From the NCBI GenBank assembly GCA_014905825.1, contig JACGCN010000080.1:45327-109326 (forward strand): a DNA stretch of 64,000 bases, written 5' to 3'. Positions 12,200 through 24,006 of this stretch are shown in pieces. The position numbers and the translations under genes were made by a program. This stretch comes from Lyophyllum atratum. Lineage: Eukaryota; Basidiomycota; Agaricomycetes; Agaricales; Lyophyllaceae. Positions within the stretch are counted from its first letter, which is position 1. Each line of letters opens with the position of its first letter. A model generated the notes under the pieces. The model ran no database searches. It worked only from the letters and a program-made list of their open reading frames with translations, and was not told the DNA's origin.

Positions 12200-13234
12200 A
12201 CGGATAGCCGTTCCCGATGCTTGATACAGGTAGGTACTCGGGTAGGGAGCGACATTTGACTCCAACGACCTTTAAATATAAGGCAGAACCCAGCCAAGTA
12301 CGTACGCGTACCATATGGGCGCGCATCATACAGTGTCCTGAACTGTAATTTGTGGCATGAGTTAGCATGAGGTGTAGCATGTCAAATCAGAGAAGCATGC
12401 TGTTGTATACTAAATCCGAGCGCGTACATATGGCCGCCTTCAGGAGGCCCTTGTAAATGATCCACACTTATTTTTGTCCGGGAAGTCATGATCCGCAGAA
12501 GCACGGTACCTAGGTGTGAAGGTAGCCACAAGAGCGGGAGTAGGCCGGAGTTGTACATTTGCGATAAAGCGCCAAAATTTGGGGCTTCATGGGAAGAATC
12601 CCTATGAATCCCGCCATTCGGATAAGGCGTTATCAACGCTGATGGGAATCTGATTTGACCACCTCGGTCATTCCCACGGCCAGATCTCTCCAATATGAGG
12701 TCGAAATCAGATACAAGGCGCAATAACTCTCAATGATCCGCTCAGACGCCTACCTCAGGAACATCAGGGTGACTATGACCTAGGTGGATGCTAACTGGCG
12801 GCTGGAGGATGATGAGAGCTGAATGTTGGAAAAAGGTAGCTTCGTACACTACACCAATGAAGATGCTCACTCTGAGTCTCAAGCCCTTTTCCTTGCCAGG
12901 GTGCACTGCACAGATTGCAAGGCCGTCCATCAAGCGTAATATTGTGGCTGTTGTTAAGGTGGTCGCGGCCGTGACGTTGATTCAAAATTCTATTTCTAGA
13001 GGAGCGCGGTCACGTGGTGTCGCGTTATGGGTCCATATGTATTTTTCAACCACGTCCAAATAACTGGCAAACAAGAGCATTCCGTTCTGAACTTTTACTA
13101 CTTCGTTCATCTCTAGGCTCCAGTTTCGTTCATACGGCCTCTGCGCTGTCCACGGTCTCACGTCAACGAAGGCATTACGCCATCACGCACGCACGCACCA
13201 TAACGCTCCCTCAAGACTCAACGAATCAAACAAC
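12200..13234. other. Intergenic region, divergent promoters
   Basis: Roughly 1 kb between the divergently transcribed S28 peptidase and the large membrane protein. ORFs here lack conserved features. The last 150 bp before 13235 are C/T-rich, as is common upstream of basidiomycete genes. Nothing else was recognised. Confidence 0.4.
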
Positions 13235-16200
13235 ATGATCCCCCTTATTCCTGCCCTTGCTCTTGCTTTTTTTTCGTTCCTCTGTTCAGCTTTTGTTATC
13301 CTCCGCATTGTTATCCCTATTTTGCCGCCTTCCCCCTTGAGCAAACGTGTTTCCCCGGTACGTCCCACATGAGTTTACGTCCACCCAGTGTCGTCCTTAC
13401 TTTTCTTTTTCCAGGCCGAGTTCGGATTGCCTAAATTCCGATCTTTGTCTGCCGCAGACAAGAGCCACATCTGGCTGGCATCCCTTGATCTTTTGGCGCT
13501 GTCCATATTCGTTTGGCAAGCAATCAATGAAGCCGTGGGTGGTCCTTCCGACTATGCCAATGCAGCCGATCCCCTCTCTGCGGTGAGGTTGTGGTTTGTC
13601 ATGACCATTAGGCAGATCTGCCTCCTTATGGTGGCATCCATAACCCTGCTCCATGTCCGCATGGGACGTTCAGTATCCTTTGGTACAAAGCATTGGATGC
13701 TCTGGGCACCCACTGTTCTGCTTGCGGTCACCTCGACTGCCGTTGCAGGGGTTATTTCAGGGACTGGTGTCCAGAGCCTTTTCATTGGCCTCATCGGCTT
13801 CACCTCCACGGTCGCTATTCTGAGCAGCGTAGCCTTCGCTTCCCTCATTGGAACACTCGTCATCATCAAGCGCAACCTGGCTGCTCTCAACGAAGACTCC
13901 GACCCCTGGCCGCCCGTCAGAATGATGGAGGAGAAACCGAGACCCTCTTATGCCACTGAAGAGATTGATGCAATGCGCGATGGTGCCTCTTGGATTACCT
14001 CCAACGCAAGCTCTCGCCAGAACTCTATTTCAGGTTGGTCGTTCTCGACGCATCACACGGCTGCGGCGTCTTCGCACCATGGTCATGGATCTGGTCGTCC
14101 TCAAGTCGGCTCTCACCCTTCCGTTCCTGCAAAGTCATCCTTTTGGTTCAATTCTTCAACACCTAATGTCGACGATGTCCCCCCTGTCCCGCCTCTCCCT
14201 TCCCAATACGGTCCTTTGTCCGCGACCGCCGAAACCCTCAGTGACCCCGATCCATTCAGACGGGACACACCTTCTCCTCTTCCTGACCACCCTCGCACAC
14301 GATTGGGATCGCAAACATCTTGGTTGACCTCCTCAAATGGGTCCCACGCAACAATGTCTGCATGGAGCTATCCCGCTTCTAATCGAGAGGGCACTCTCCG
14401 CAATGCCAGCACGACCGACCTGCATACCCCTTTGACCGCAATTTCTCGCCCCACAACCCCACAAATGGCGAATGCCCAGGTTTTGGGCGGTTATGGTTTT
14501 GCCCCTGGTAGCCTTGAAGCTGAGAAGGGTCTTGCAGCACTAGCTGCCCCTCCTGGAACCACTATTGACATCTCTATGATCCGTCTCCTCGGTTGGTTGA
14601 TTGTTATCTGGGTTCCCATTGTAAGTTTTTCCTTCATTTATCGACCTAATACTTACCGCTTGATATAGGCTTTGTCCCTCCCTTACCTGATTACTGTTTC
14701 ACAGCGCTCATCGGCATCCGCAGTGATGTCAATCCTCCTAATTCTGTCCGTCACCATGTCTTCCCCCCTACTGGCTCTCACGATCCTCTTACGGTCCCCT
14801 ATCCCGATTCCTTCTGGGCTTTTCGATGTCCGTGGGGAAGCTCCTGGACACGTTCTTCGCGGTCCTTCTCCTGCAAGCACCACCGGTCCCTACAAATGGT
14901 CCCATGACTATAAGCGTAGCACAAGCATGAGCGTCACAGTTGTCGAGGGTCGTCGCAGTGGTGATGTCTGGCTTACCAATGGCGACGCGGTCGATGGGAA
15001 GAGCAAGATGAGCCGGGCCGTTGGAATGTTACAACCTATGCCCAAGCTCTCCGTCCTCCCTCCCGAAGAATTGGAAGACGGTGAATTCACGCCGCCCTTG
15101 CCCATCCAAAACGAAGACTCGTCCCTCCCCATTACGATCCACAACACCCCTCGCTCCGAGACCAGCGCACAGTTCGGAAGGCTTAGGAAGGATTCCAAGG
15201 CCAGCTCGCACTTGTCTGGAGGAGACGAAAGCCTTGCTTTCGCTAGCAGGATCATGATAGCACAGAGACACTATTCTACTCTCGCGCAGACTGTCGTCGT
15301 CGCCGGTTCTTCCCCGGATAAGCAGCAATCTGCCGACCCTGAGGTGGTTCTGGGATCCGCGAGTGGCGCAAACACCGTCCAGGCCGTCCGCCATTCGGCT
15401 CATCTTCGTTCACGATCTTTCGCTTCCATCAGCGGTCCTCAAACTCCGACCAGTGCTGGCTCGTTCAACATCAGCCCTCCTCCTTCCTTCCCCCTTCCCC
15501 CTACGCCACCCAATGTGAGGGCGGCTCGTCTGGCATCTCTCGCACACAAGAAATCCTTCTCGTCCGGCTTCTCCTTTGGTGCCGTCGACGATATGAACGA
15601 GATCGATGCCCTGACGGCCGGCGTCCTGCCACTGCTCGTCCCCGGTATCAACATGGACGGCATGAGGATCAAGGAAGGCGACTGGACACCACCCGGCACA
15701 TTCAGCAAAAGCAAAGGCAAGAAGCTTGCAAAGAGACTTGCCGAATTCGGTGAAGACTTCTCTTCTCCCGAAATTCACTCTACCCCGGCAAGAAGGCGCC
15801 CGACGGAGCTCAGAGCAAGGAAGACTTCCACCCACAAGAGGAACCACTTCAGCTTGCCCAGGTATGCTCTTGTAGTGGGGTCGAATGGGATTAATCTGAC
15901 TGTATTTTTATGATAGTCTTGGTCTCGGCAAAGACGGCATTCATTCGTTGACCACCTGGAGTGCAGACATCCGGGGTGCTTTGGAGCATAAAGTGGGCCA
16001 GTACATTGCTACACCCAGCAACGTCGAGCTCGGCCGAAGGAACACTGTGTTTGGCGCCGATTCTGTGCCTAACACCGTGGCCAATCTCCACACCGTGCAT
16101 GAGCATGAAGATCGCGCACCTGTTGCCTCTAAGGTTTCCACTGGCCTGGGTCGTGCCATGTCGACCCGGTCCCTTGGATTACGTGCCGATGTTCCTCAAG

Positions 16201-16913
16201 GTATTGACACAGCACGATCCTCCGTCGTGTCCATGGTTCCACCTACATCCGCCGCCTCCACTGTGACACTTTTCGAGGAATTCGCTGCCGACTTGGAATC
16301 CGAACTCCAGGCTCAAAGCACCCCACACAACACCGTTTCAAACAAACCACGAGCAAGACACCCTGCTGCCCCTATGCCAAAACAAAACCGACGCTCGAGC
16401 ATTGTATATGTTAAATCTGATGATCACGTCTCACCTACGAACTCCATCGCCGAACCCACTGCGCCTACTTCCACCATGTCCGCCTTTGCACAATGGTCAA
16501 CCCGGGCGGTTCGTCCTCTTATACCCAAGGCCAGCAAGCTCCAGCGCAAGATGTCCAACGCAGATGCATCTCAATCAGGCACAAAGTCAGGTTTCCCCAG
16601 CGGAAACCTGCGTCCCCTCACACTCCTGCAGGATCGTGACCCTAACACCGCCAGCCCGGTGCTTAGTGATACTCGTCCTTTGACTCGCGGGAAGAGGCAG
16701 AAGTCCAGAGGGGCAGCGCCTGTGCAGGATGAGAATGCGTCTCCAGATTCTAGTTCTAGCAACAAGAGTCTGAAGCCGCTGAAACTCGCTCGGTCAGATA
16801 CCAGCAAAGTACGAGGCTTCCTCAGGAAAGTAGAAGTTTTACCGGACGTCGTCGTGCGACCACCCTCGACCACCGACCACACGGGTTTCGCCTACAGTTT
16901 CAATCGTGACTAA
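13235..16913 (+). CDS. Large multispanning membrane protein, function unknown
   Basis: Starts MIPLIPALALAFFSFLCSAF, with a first membrane helix; an intron at 13359-13414 joins SKRVSP to AEFGLPKFRSLS. The N-terminal 200 residues hold about five hydrophobic helices (for example WLASLDLLALSIFVW and WMLWAPTVLLAVTSTAVAG). A Ser/Pro-rich, probably cytosolic loop of about 220 residues follows. Two more helices are LLGWLIVIWVPIALSLPYL and MSILLILSVTMSSPLLALTIL, joined across the intron near 14620-14668. A long disordered Ser/Thr/Pro tail contains a third intron at about 15862-15916. About 1,170 residues and seven predicted helices. No catalytic motif is visible. The seven-helix layout with a large loop and tail is reminiscent of a receptor or transporter, but I do not assign one. 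Confidence 0.75.
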
Positions 16914-18022
16914 ATCAGACGATACCCCCACCCCGGCATTTTCGCTGTGCATATTTTCGTATTGCTTTCACCTTGATGCTTTTTATTACCTTGCCTTCAT
17001 CGCTTCACCCTGCTATTTTGTTTTGTTCCGTTTTGCACGCCTCCACGAACCGAATTGCAATGACTCACTGTATCCATCCCATTGACTCTCATCATATGTC
17101 TTGTGCTCTCTCGATCTCATACGCTCCGCTATCTCGCATCGAACTTGACATCTAGATTTGCTATCTTCTTGCTACTCGCTATCCTCGTCAGCTTTCTTGC
17201 ATTGGCTGCTCTTGATGAACTCCATACGTACATACCTATATGCTTCCATAACCTATGCCCACTTTTCCTCAACTCTTACGTACCTACGCAACCCAAGTAA
17301 CTCCACTGTACAAGTGTGCATGGCATCACGTACTAGTAGCGTAGTGCGCATCTTCTCCTGCCGTACGCAATACAGTCTTGCCTGCCTCGTTGATCCACCA
17401 GCTGTGCATATCGTATCGTTGGTGTCTAAGGGATGTTGGTGGCAGGGATCGCTGCCGTCGTCGGAATACCGATCCAATACATAGCACAAAGAAGGTATAT
17501 TTTGGAAGCCAAGTGGTTAAAGCTGGGTTAAAGCATATTTTCGATTTCGAAGGGGTAGAACGTAGACATCTGTATACTTTTCTTCTTCGTCGGGACTTGA
17601 GGTTGAATATTGATCCTCCAGTTTCCTGAGAAAGAATTGGCATCGGAAGACCCCATCCGCCCGGCGGGACGGGGAAGAATAAGAAGGCGAGGATTCTTCG
17701 AATGCCCCTTTCGCATCCGCTTTCCGTCCTATCATGGCCCAGCTCAGCATCAGATCCTTGCCTGAGCATTGTCGTCTCGTCCCTGTTATCTCATACTGGT
17801 TCACAAGGTCCTCCACTGAAAGTCCAGTCACTAGAGGGATTCCCAAATGATATGGTGATATGAGGCTGCACCATGAAAACATGAAACTGTCACCATCAGC
17901 TGTCACCATCAGATGTGCCGCCAGCGACTCCTCACAAAACATAGTAGACTGAGCAGGACCGAAAGGTTCTGTTCTTCCAGCGGTAACCCTATCATTATAA
18001 CTACCCGTTACATTGCACTCCA
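16914..18022. other. Intergenic region with a weak minus-strand ORF
   Basis: About 1.1 kb. The most open frame is on the minus strand at 17517-17942: 141 codons from MFCEESLAAHL to RNRKYALTQL, with a possible TTG-extended start further upstream. It has no recognisable domain and could be chance or a decayed gene. The rest is A/T- and C/T-rich flank with no RNA gene seen. Confidence 0.35.
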
Positions 18023-18119
18023 ATTTAAGTTTCAACCATTTACAGGATTTTGGTTTCGACCAGTTTTGAGACCTTCACCTGGTCGAAACTCCAATCCTGT
18101 TAATGGTTGAAACCTAAAT
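18023..18119. repeat. 41-bp imperfect inverted repeat
   Basis: Arms 18023-18063 and 18079-18119 are reverse complements at about 36 of 41 positions, with a 15-bp loop. The left arm contains GTTTCAACCATT, ACAGGATT and GTTTCGACCAG; the right arm is their complement in reverse order. Transcribed or single-stranded, it would form a long hairpin. It sits directly upstream of the TATA element of the next gene. Confidence 0.9.
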
Positions 18120-18136
18120 ATTCACCAAGCTTTTCG

Positions 18137-18145
18137 TATAAATAG
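18137..18145 (+). promoter_or_regulatory. TATA box
   Basis: TATAAATAG lies 37-45 nt upstream of the ATG at 18182, with a C/T-rich stretch between. This is a strong consensus TATA element, uncommon in this window, and fits an inducible promoter. Confidence 0.6.
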
Positions 18146-18181
18146 AGCCCACTCTCTCTCGTCTTCCTCCAGTTCACTACG

Positions 18182-19489
18182 ATGTACACACCATGGATCT
18201 CTTCTGTCCTTGCGCTGGCCGCTATCCCTCCGTCGTTCGACCGTGTTACTAGTCTGCACGTCTCGCTGCCCTTTGCCGCCATTGCCAACCCAGCCGCCCC
18301 TGGGATTCTCGCCAATGTGACCCGCCCCACCGCCGTATCCCTCCTCGCCTTCAATAGCGTAAATCTACTTTGCAAGCCCAGTCTGCCAATGACGATTGCC
18401 TCTTCCAACGATGCAACCTCCACTAGCGCCTCGATTCTCTCCATCTCAGCCTCAGACCCGCCTGTCAGCCTCCGCCGCCCTCCCCGCCATTCCTCCGGAA
18501 AGGCGTATCTTCTCCACGCCCAGTCTAGTTATCTCATGTGTTCCGTTGAGTCGTCCAACGGCACCGACCCCACCTGTTCTGTCGCCGGCCGACCAGTGCA
18601 GCCCCCCGCCTTGGTCGACATCATCCCGCCAAAGGTCATCGTCACCTGGGTCGTCTCCGTTCCGACTGTCGACCTCGCCGTTATTACCAACAATGCTCCA
18701 ACTTCGACTGTCAACATCACCGCCGCCACGCCTAGAGCCATCAAGCCTACACGAACCCATGCTCGCGGCGCTGACAACAACGTTAGTTTCTATATCATGA
18801 TGGGCTTCGCTACAGTTCTCTTCACCGCCGTCCTTTATTATTGTGATACCGCGGCGGATTTGATGGTACATCTTTTTCCTTTTCCTCTTCATCGTGCCCA
18901 TCCTCATCCTTTCCTGCAGGATGGTTTTGTCATCTTCGGCAAGCGCTTCCCATTCCGGGTCTCCGTGGGCGATGTCCAAACTGAGGCCATCATCGTGAGT
19001 TACTTCCTTTGCCTGACCGTTCTGCTTCTCACTTATGTCGCATCACATCAGGATGACAGACTTCCCGTCGTCAAAGATGGCAACGCCGTGGTCGATAAAG
19101 GTCCCATTGTATGTTAATGAATTCTCCTCCCTCTTCGTCCATCGCTTATCGTCGATCCCCCAGGCCAAGGATGGTGTATTTGCCGCCGCCGTGAATACCG
19201 TCAATGATGTTACGGTCAAAAAAGATGTCGTCGTGCGTTTCCTTCTCTTGTCCACTTCTCAGCCCGCTGACTCCCTCTCCTGTAGGCCGATGAGCCTCCT
19301 GTCGTGGGATCTCGACGGACGACAGACCGTTCAGTCCTGCGCCGCGCCCCTCCTCCTGCTCGCATAGTCTGCGGTAGGCGCTACAACAAACCCCGCTCAC
19401 TCCAGAAGGTCACCTCCACAACATCGGCGAAGGTGCGCTCCGCGAACTCGTCAACGAACGTCAAGAATCGTCAATGTATCGACATTTAG
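18182..19489 (+). CDS. Small secreted/membrane protein, function unknown, with phase-0 short exons
   Basis: Begins MYTPWISSVLALAAIPPS, a plausible signal sequence. The extracellular-like part is Ser/Thr/Pro-rich with N-glycosylation sites, and a hydrophobic helix (YIMMGFATVLFTAVLYY) lies near residues 202-218. Exons are 18182-18865, 18920-18994, 19052-19108, 19164-19232 and 19286-19489. All boundaries fall between codons, and the total is 363 codons including the stop. The three short exons encode 25, 19 and 23 residues with similar DG...VV/II endings, so they may be duplicated or skippable cassettes. The C-terminal exon is basic. The helix suggests a single-pass membrane protein with the short exons on the cytosolic side. 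No known domain is seen. Confidence 0.65.
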
Positions 19490-20673
19490 CATTCTGCTTC
19501 CCTCGGCGCAGGCGCCCTCCTTACGCATCTACCCCATTCATCGAACGTCATTCCTCGACACCACATCCTCTTTTACCCGACCATTGACGTCAACTCAATC
19601 GACACCCTTCCGCGTCAGCGATCCCCACCCACAGTAGTACCTATCGACTCGGACGCGAGCTCGATGTGGGAACCTGGGCTGGATATCGCACTCGACGGCC
19701 GACCCTAGTACCACGGGGACCTGGACCCAAGTCCGCTGTGGCAACCCGGTCGGACTCCCGGTTGGGGGCCCTTAGTACCTGCGTCTCGGACACGACATTC
19801 GGGACTCAAGATATGGATATGGATGTGGATCTCGACCTCTCCGTGCGACGTGCTTCGTGGATTCTTGGATTCTTTGCTTATGACCGGGACTGCTTGCTGG
19901 ATATCTATTTGGAGTCGTGACCCGTGAAGATAAGGAAATATAGCTGGAGTGGACCCTCGGATCAGAACCGAATGAATAGAAGATTGCTGGACTTGTATCG
20001 TCATATAAATTATCATATAAATTATCTCTAGATGCTTCGGACTTGGACTTGGATGGATTTAGCTTCGGACTTGTTTATCTTATCCCATTTTATAAATCTC
20101 CTGCCTTCCTGCGCGACAGTGTATATATATGTAATAGCATGGAGACTATCTGGATCGGATACAATGACTCTACTTCCCTTTGTTCCCTCGTCGCATGAGC
20201 ACACGATTAGTTCATTCTTCCAGAAGGGCTGGCGAGAAAACTTGATGCAACCGTGGTGTCGTACTTAGACGGCGTGGCGGGTTGAATCGACGATTGATGT
20301 GCAAGTCCGTTGAGTATTCAGCGGTAATACTCACATTGATTTGCGGGCTGTCCCAATTGCACTGTCCCTAAACAGGCTACAGATCCTTCTTGCTTACCGT
20401 CAGAGTATGGCAGAGTTGGAGTTGAATCATATGTATATAGCAGCCCGATTAACCATATTTTACCTGCAACCTTTCTCGCACCCAAGGAAGGTTTGTCATC
20501 ACACTGAATGGGAGGGACATACGTACCTTTGTAGAACAGACACTCAAGGAGACCAATAAATCCCTGCAGGCATTTCTATTTCATTTGTATTCAGCAAGAA
20601 CAGAAATGACTACTTACGTCCAAACTCAACGACTGCTCTTACTGCCGTTCGTATCATACAGGATTGTGAAAAT
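19490..20673. other. Intergenic region
   Basis: About 1.2 kb between the small membrane-protein gene and the THOC3 3' end. A tandem duplication of a 13-bp A/T-rich unit (TCATATAAATTA) is at 20001-20025. An open frame at about 19666-19920 has no conserved features. Nothing else was recognised. Confidence 0.4.
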
Positions 20674-22139
20674 TTATTCAAGCAGCCCAAACATACTCAT
20701 GACTCCGACAGGTGGAGGCCCGCCCTCGCGAATTTTAGTCTGTCCACAATAAGCTATAACATACTTCGATGGATGCCATGAGACAGTCGGTGACGGAGCG
20801 AGAGCAGGAACGCGGTGTAGCGGTACCCCGGTCTCAGTGGCACACTATTGCAGAGGTTAGAAGAGGAAACGAATAAGATATAGGAGACCTTACGATATCT
20901 ATGTAATTGCCCGCATTTGCGATTGCCAGGTATTCGCCGTCGTGGGAGAAGCTCAAGGCATTGATGCTATGCCTATGGGGGGCATCAGATGACTGGCCCA
21001 AGAGGTGAGAGGAGAGGACGTACTCGCAAACTGTTATCGTTCGTGCGCATATCCACTCTGATAGATCGAACATATTGACGATCGAGTCATACCCTCCAGA
21101 GGCAAGATATCTGAGGCATATAAGTCCAGGAGGTTTGTCTATATCTCAAGAGTGTACTTGCCTGCCACGAGGATCCAAGGCTACAGCCACACATCCACCT
21201 ACATGTGCCGCTGGACTCTCGCGGACAGTGAGGCTGGGATAGTCCATGATGCGGAGGGTGTGCTCCGAGTGGTGGGTAAGGATCACACCATCTCCTACAT
21301 GATTGAACATGGCTGTTGACCCTGTAAGCTGCGCAGGCGTCAACGAGGTAAGCATGGTCGGGGAAACAGAAAAGCTTCACACGAACTGCATCTTTCTCGG
21401 AGAAGTGCCACGACTCCTGTGTCTCGTCGGCTTCCTTTCCTAACGTCATGAAGAACAGTTGGTGTCCCGCGGAGGCATAGAGCAAGGCACGGCCATCGGG
21501 GGAATAGCTTGTTTGAACGGGGGACACTTTGAGCGAGCATTGTTGTGTATTGCGGCTTTCTGTAAGAGGCCGAAAGTCAATCGCATCGTTGATAACGGAG
21601 TCAGTGTGTCTTCGTACGCCGTGTATCCCAGAAAACGATTTTCCTCTCCTTCGAACTTGATGAACAGAATAGGTCTGGATGCGTCGGGTTCCACGAGACA
21701 TAATCAACGTCGTCAAGATGTCCTCCCTGGAATAGGCTTGCAGATCTATAATCCATCTAACACAACGTTAGGCGGGCCGAAAGCATCGAACAAATTACGC
21801 GTCAACTCACAGTCTTTTCGGGAAACCAGACCCTCGGTGTTTTGTCAACTCCCACACCAGCGAGCTTCTTTCCATCGCAGTTCCATGCAACATGCGTTAT
21901 GGGTTGTGGGCTGGGTATACGGTAGTCGCGTGGTTTGAACGCAGAAAATGTTGGTGGCTAGAGAGATGAATTCCGCAGATCGGGCCACACGTGAGTTCAG
22001 GACTCGGAGGCGAATGAGTGCTGCTTCCTACATGGACTCCTCGGGCAGCAAAGGTGGTATGGGGAGGGGGAGACGGAGGCCGTTGCGGAGGAGGGATTTC
22101 CTCAGTATCATCTTTGGTATTTGAGGGAGTGTTGGACAT
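20674..22139 (-). CDS. THOC3: THO complex subunit 3 (Tex1/THOC3), WD40 protein
   Basis: WD-repeat subunit of the THO/TREX complex, coupling transcription to mRNA export. The protein starts MSNTPSNTKDDTEEIPPP, a Pro-rich leader. After an intron the first WD repeat reads PQPITHVAWNCDGKKLAGVG. Later come GHLDDVDYVSWNPTHPDLF, PVQTSYSPDGRALLYASAG, and near the C-terminus ALSFSHDGEYLAIANAG followed by DI|CATETGVPLHRV and SWHPSKYVIAYC. These match the order and spacing of THOC3 repeats, including the SFSHDGxxLA repeat and the SWHP motif near the end. It ends PPPVGVMSMFGLLE at a TAA (20674-20676). Seven or so introns; about 370 residues. The next gene upstream on this strand ends 131 bp away. Confidence 0.88.
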
Positions 22140-22270
22140 GTTTTGAAGAGATTTCGGTAGCACAGCCACGGCGATGGACAAGGGTGTTGTCCTCCAGGTC
22201 AAACATGTATAAGCCCAGCGGCGTCGGCGCCACATAATTTAGACTGGTTTATACGTAGTTTATCAAGACA

Positions 22271-23657
22271 TTACAGTTTTCCCTGATAATTTGGCCGGGA
22301 GGTAAGGCTTTGGAGCCAGACGCTCACCCTTTCGGTAATCTCCTCCTTAGCCTCCACCAAGACCCAGTGACCTATTCCCTCGAATGCAACATCCTGCATT
22401 CTGCTAATGAACTTCCGGGACTTGTTGATCAGGAAGGGAGTCGTCGTAACATCTTTCATCCCCCAAATAAATAGGACAGGAAGGTTTGGTGCCAGGTTGG
22501 GTTGCAATTTGGCGCCTGATCAAAGGATCATGAGTATCCAATTAACCTTCAACGCAGATACAGGAGGAAACATACGTTCTTCCTCTTCATGTCGGTATTT
22601 TGTTGTCCGATAATAGTTCAGAGGACCATTCATGCCTCCTTTATTGAGCTCTTCCAAATAGTACTTGAACTCCTGGAAAAAGAAAACCGGTCACGAAGAT
22701 TGCAATACATCCCGGCTAGCAACTCACAATTTCATCCAGTACAGAAGGGCCTCTGTTCACTTCAGGCAAATTTAGAAGCTTAAATAGTGATCCGCGGGTA
22801 GTATAGTTCTCGTTGGCTGTTGGTGTCCTAAACGTGATGGACAGAAACCTTGGGAGCTAAGAAACGTCTAATGGTGCACCACTGTACAATGATGGACGAC
22901 AGGGGCGCACATTGGTTTCAATCTCTGATGTGGTAGTTGGGTTAGCAAAGTCGGCCTGGTATCCGAGGTTTGGAGCGAGTCTTCCGACTTCCTCAATAGA
23001 GATATACTTCGGTGAAGGTGGCGTGTATGGCACACTCAACCTGGGTGAGAGTTTCAAACTTGAATGGGCTGAGAGAACGTCTCTGAAATACATACATGAT
23101 CAATGCGAAAAGTCGGTGCGGATACCACAAGGCAAAGCGACCAGCCACGAATGCTCCCCAGTCGTGGCCAACGAGGACCTGAATGGTTCTGGAATTAACA
23201 TGTTGATACGAGACCTCAGCAAATCACTGACAGCCTGTTGAATATCCAGGAGGTCTAAAAGAGTGGCAAGATCTGCACACAACCTTTGAGTGGAATATTC
23301 CGATGCATCTGGAGGCTTGTCGGTTCCACCATAGCCTAGCATATCAGGGACGACTACACGATTGCCCCCGCGGACCCATGGCCCAATCTGATATCGCCAG
23401 CCATACCTAATCTCATTAAACAGGGCTCAGATCACGATGACAAAGGGCAAGAGTACCAGAGGTCGGGAAAGCCATGGAGACAAAGCAGAGTCGGCGTTCG
23501 TCTGGGGTCATAGTCCTCTGGTAGTTGGTCCACCTGGATTGTGTAAATTTAAGGAGTCAACTGGATAATGTTCTTATATGTTTACAAAGTGGTAGGTGCG
23601 CCCTGTAGATAGTTTCTCTGTCCTGTGGTTGAAGCTTGCAGGATTGTGGGGGTCCAT
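22271..23657 (-). CDS. Epoxide hydrolase, alpha/beta-hydrolase fold
   Basis: Opens epoxides with water. MDPHNPASFNHRTEKLSTGR leads, across an intron, to HFVDQLPEDYDPRRTPTLLC and the oxyanion-hole motif LHGFPDLW. Then come WRYQIGPWVRGGNRVVVPDM, LGYGGTDKP and the nucleophile motif VLVGHDWGAF with the catalytic Asp. The lid segment includes LSVPYTPPSPKY. The C-terminus has VLFIWGMKDVTTTP and the catalytic His in GIGHWVLVEAKEEI. The gene has several introns of 50-60 bp and encodes about 345 residues, typical of cytosolic fungal epoxide hydrolases. A dehalogenase is less likely because of the HGFPD/HDWGA pair. The substrate is unknown. Confidence 0.85.
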
Positions 23658-24006
23658 TGAGATGATGGTCGGTGAATGTGAACGCCCGGCCGCGGATAAG
23701 TGTGTTCGGAGTTTAAAATGAGCCGGCAACGGACGAGGATTCTTTCTGGAGTGTGTTGTGTTCGGGGCCGCCTGAGATTGCCGCAACGACCACAAAGCCT
23801 CAACGCTGCACTGCCTTCTCTCTTTCTTCCCCACACTACCATAACCACTCATCCTGAGCAATCTTCTCTCTTTACTCCTCTTCTTGCCCACCATTTTTGC
23901 CTTGACTCCTCTACTTAGAAATCCTCCAACATCCATCAAGTAAGGTCTGCTTAGTTCACCAATTCCAAACCACATTTCTAATCCATCTTTTATTACAGTT
24001 AACGAT
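23658..24006. promoter_or_regulatory. Divergent promoter region (epoxide hydrolase / Btz protein)
   Basis: 349 bp between divergent start codons. The half next to 24007 is C/T-rich. A possible 5'-UTR intron (donor near 23940, acceptor before 24001) precedes the Btz ATG. No TATA element is evident. Confidence 0.4.

Noticed and set aside
17517..18035. 172-codon minus-strand reading frame starting inside the inverted repeat
   Set aside because: The long form begins at a TTG within the repeat arm. No domain, codon pattern or splice evidence supports a gene, so only the shorter ATG frame is noted as weak.
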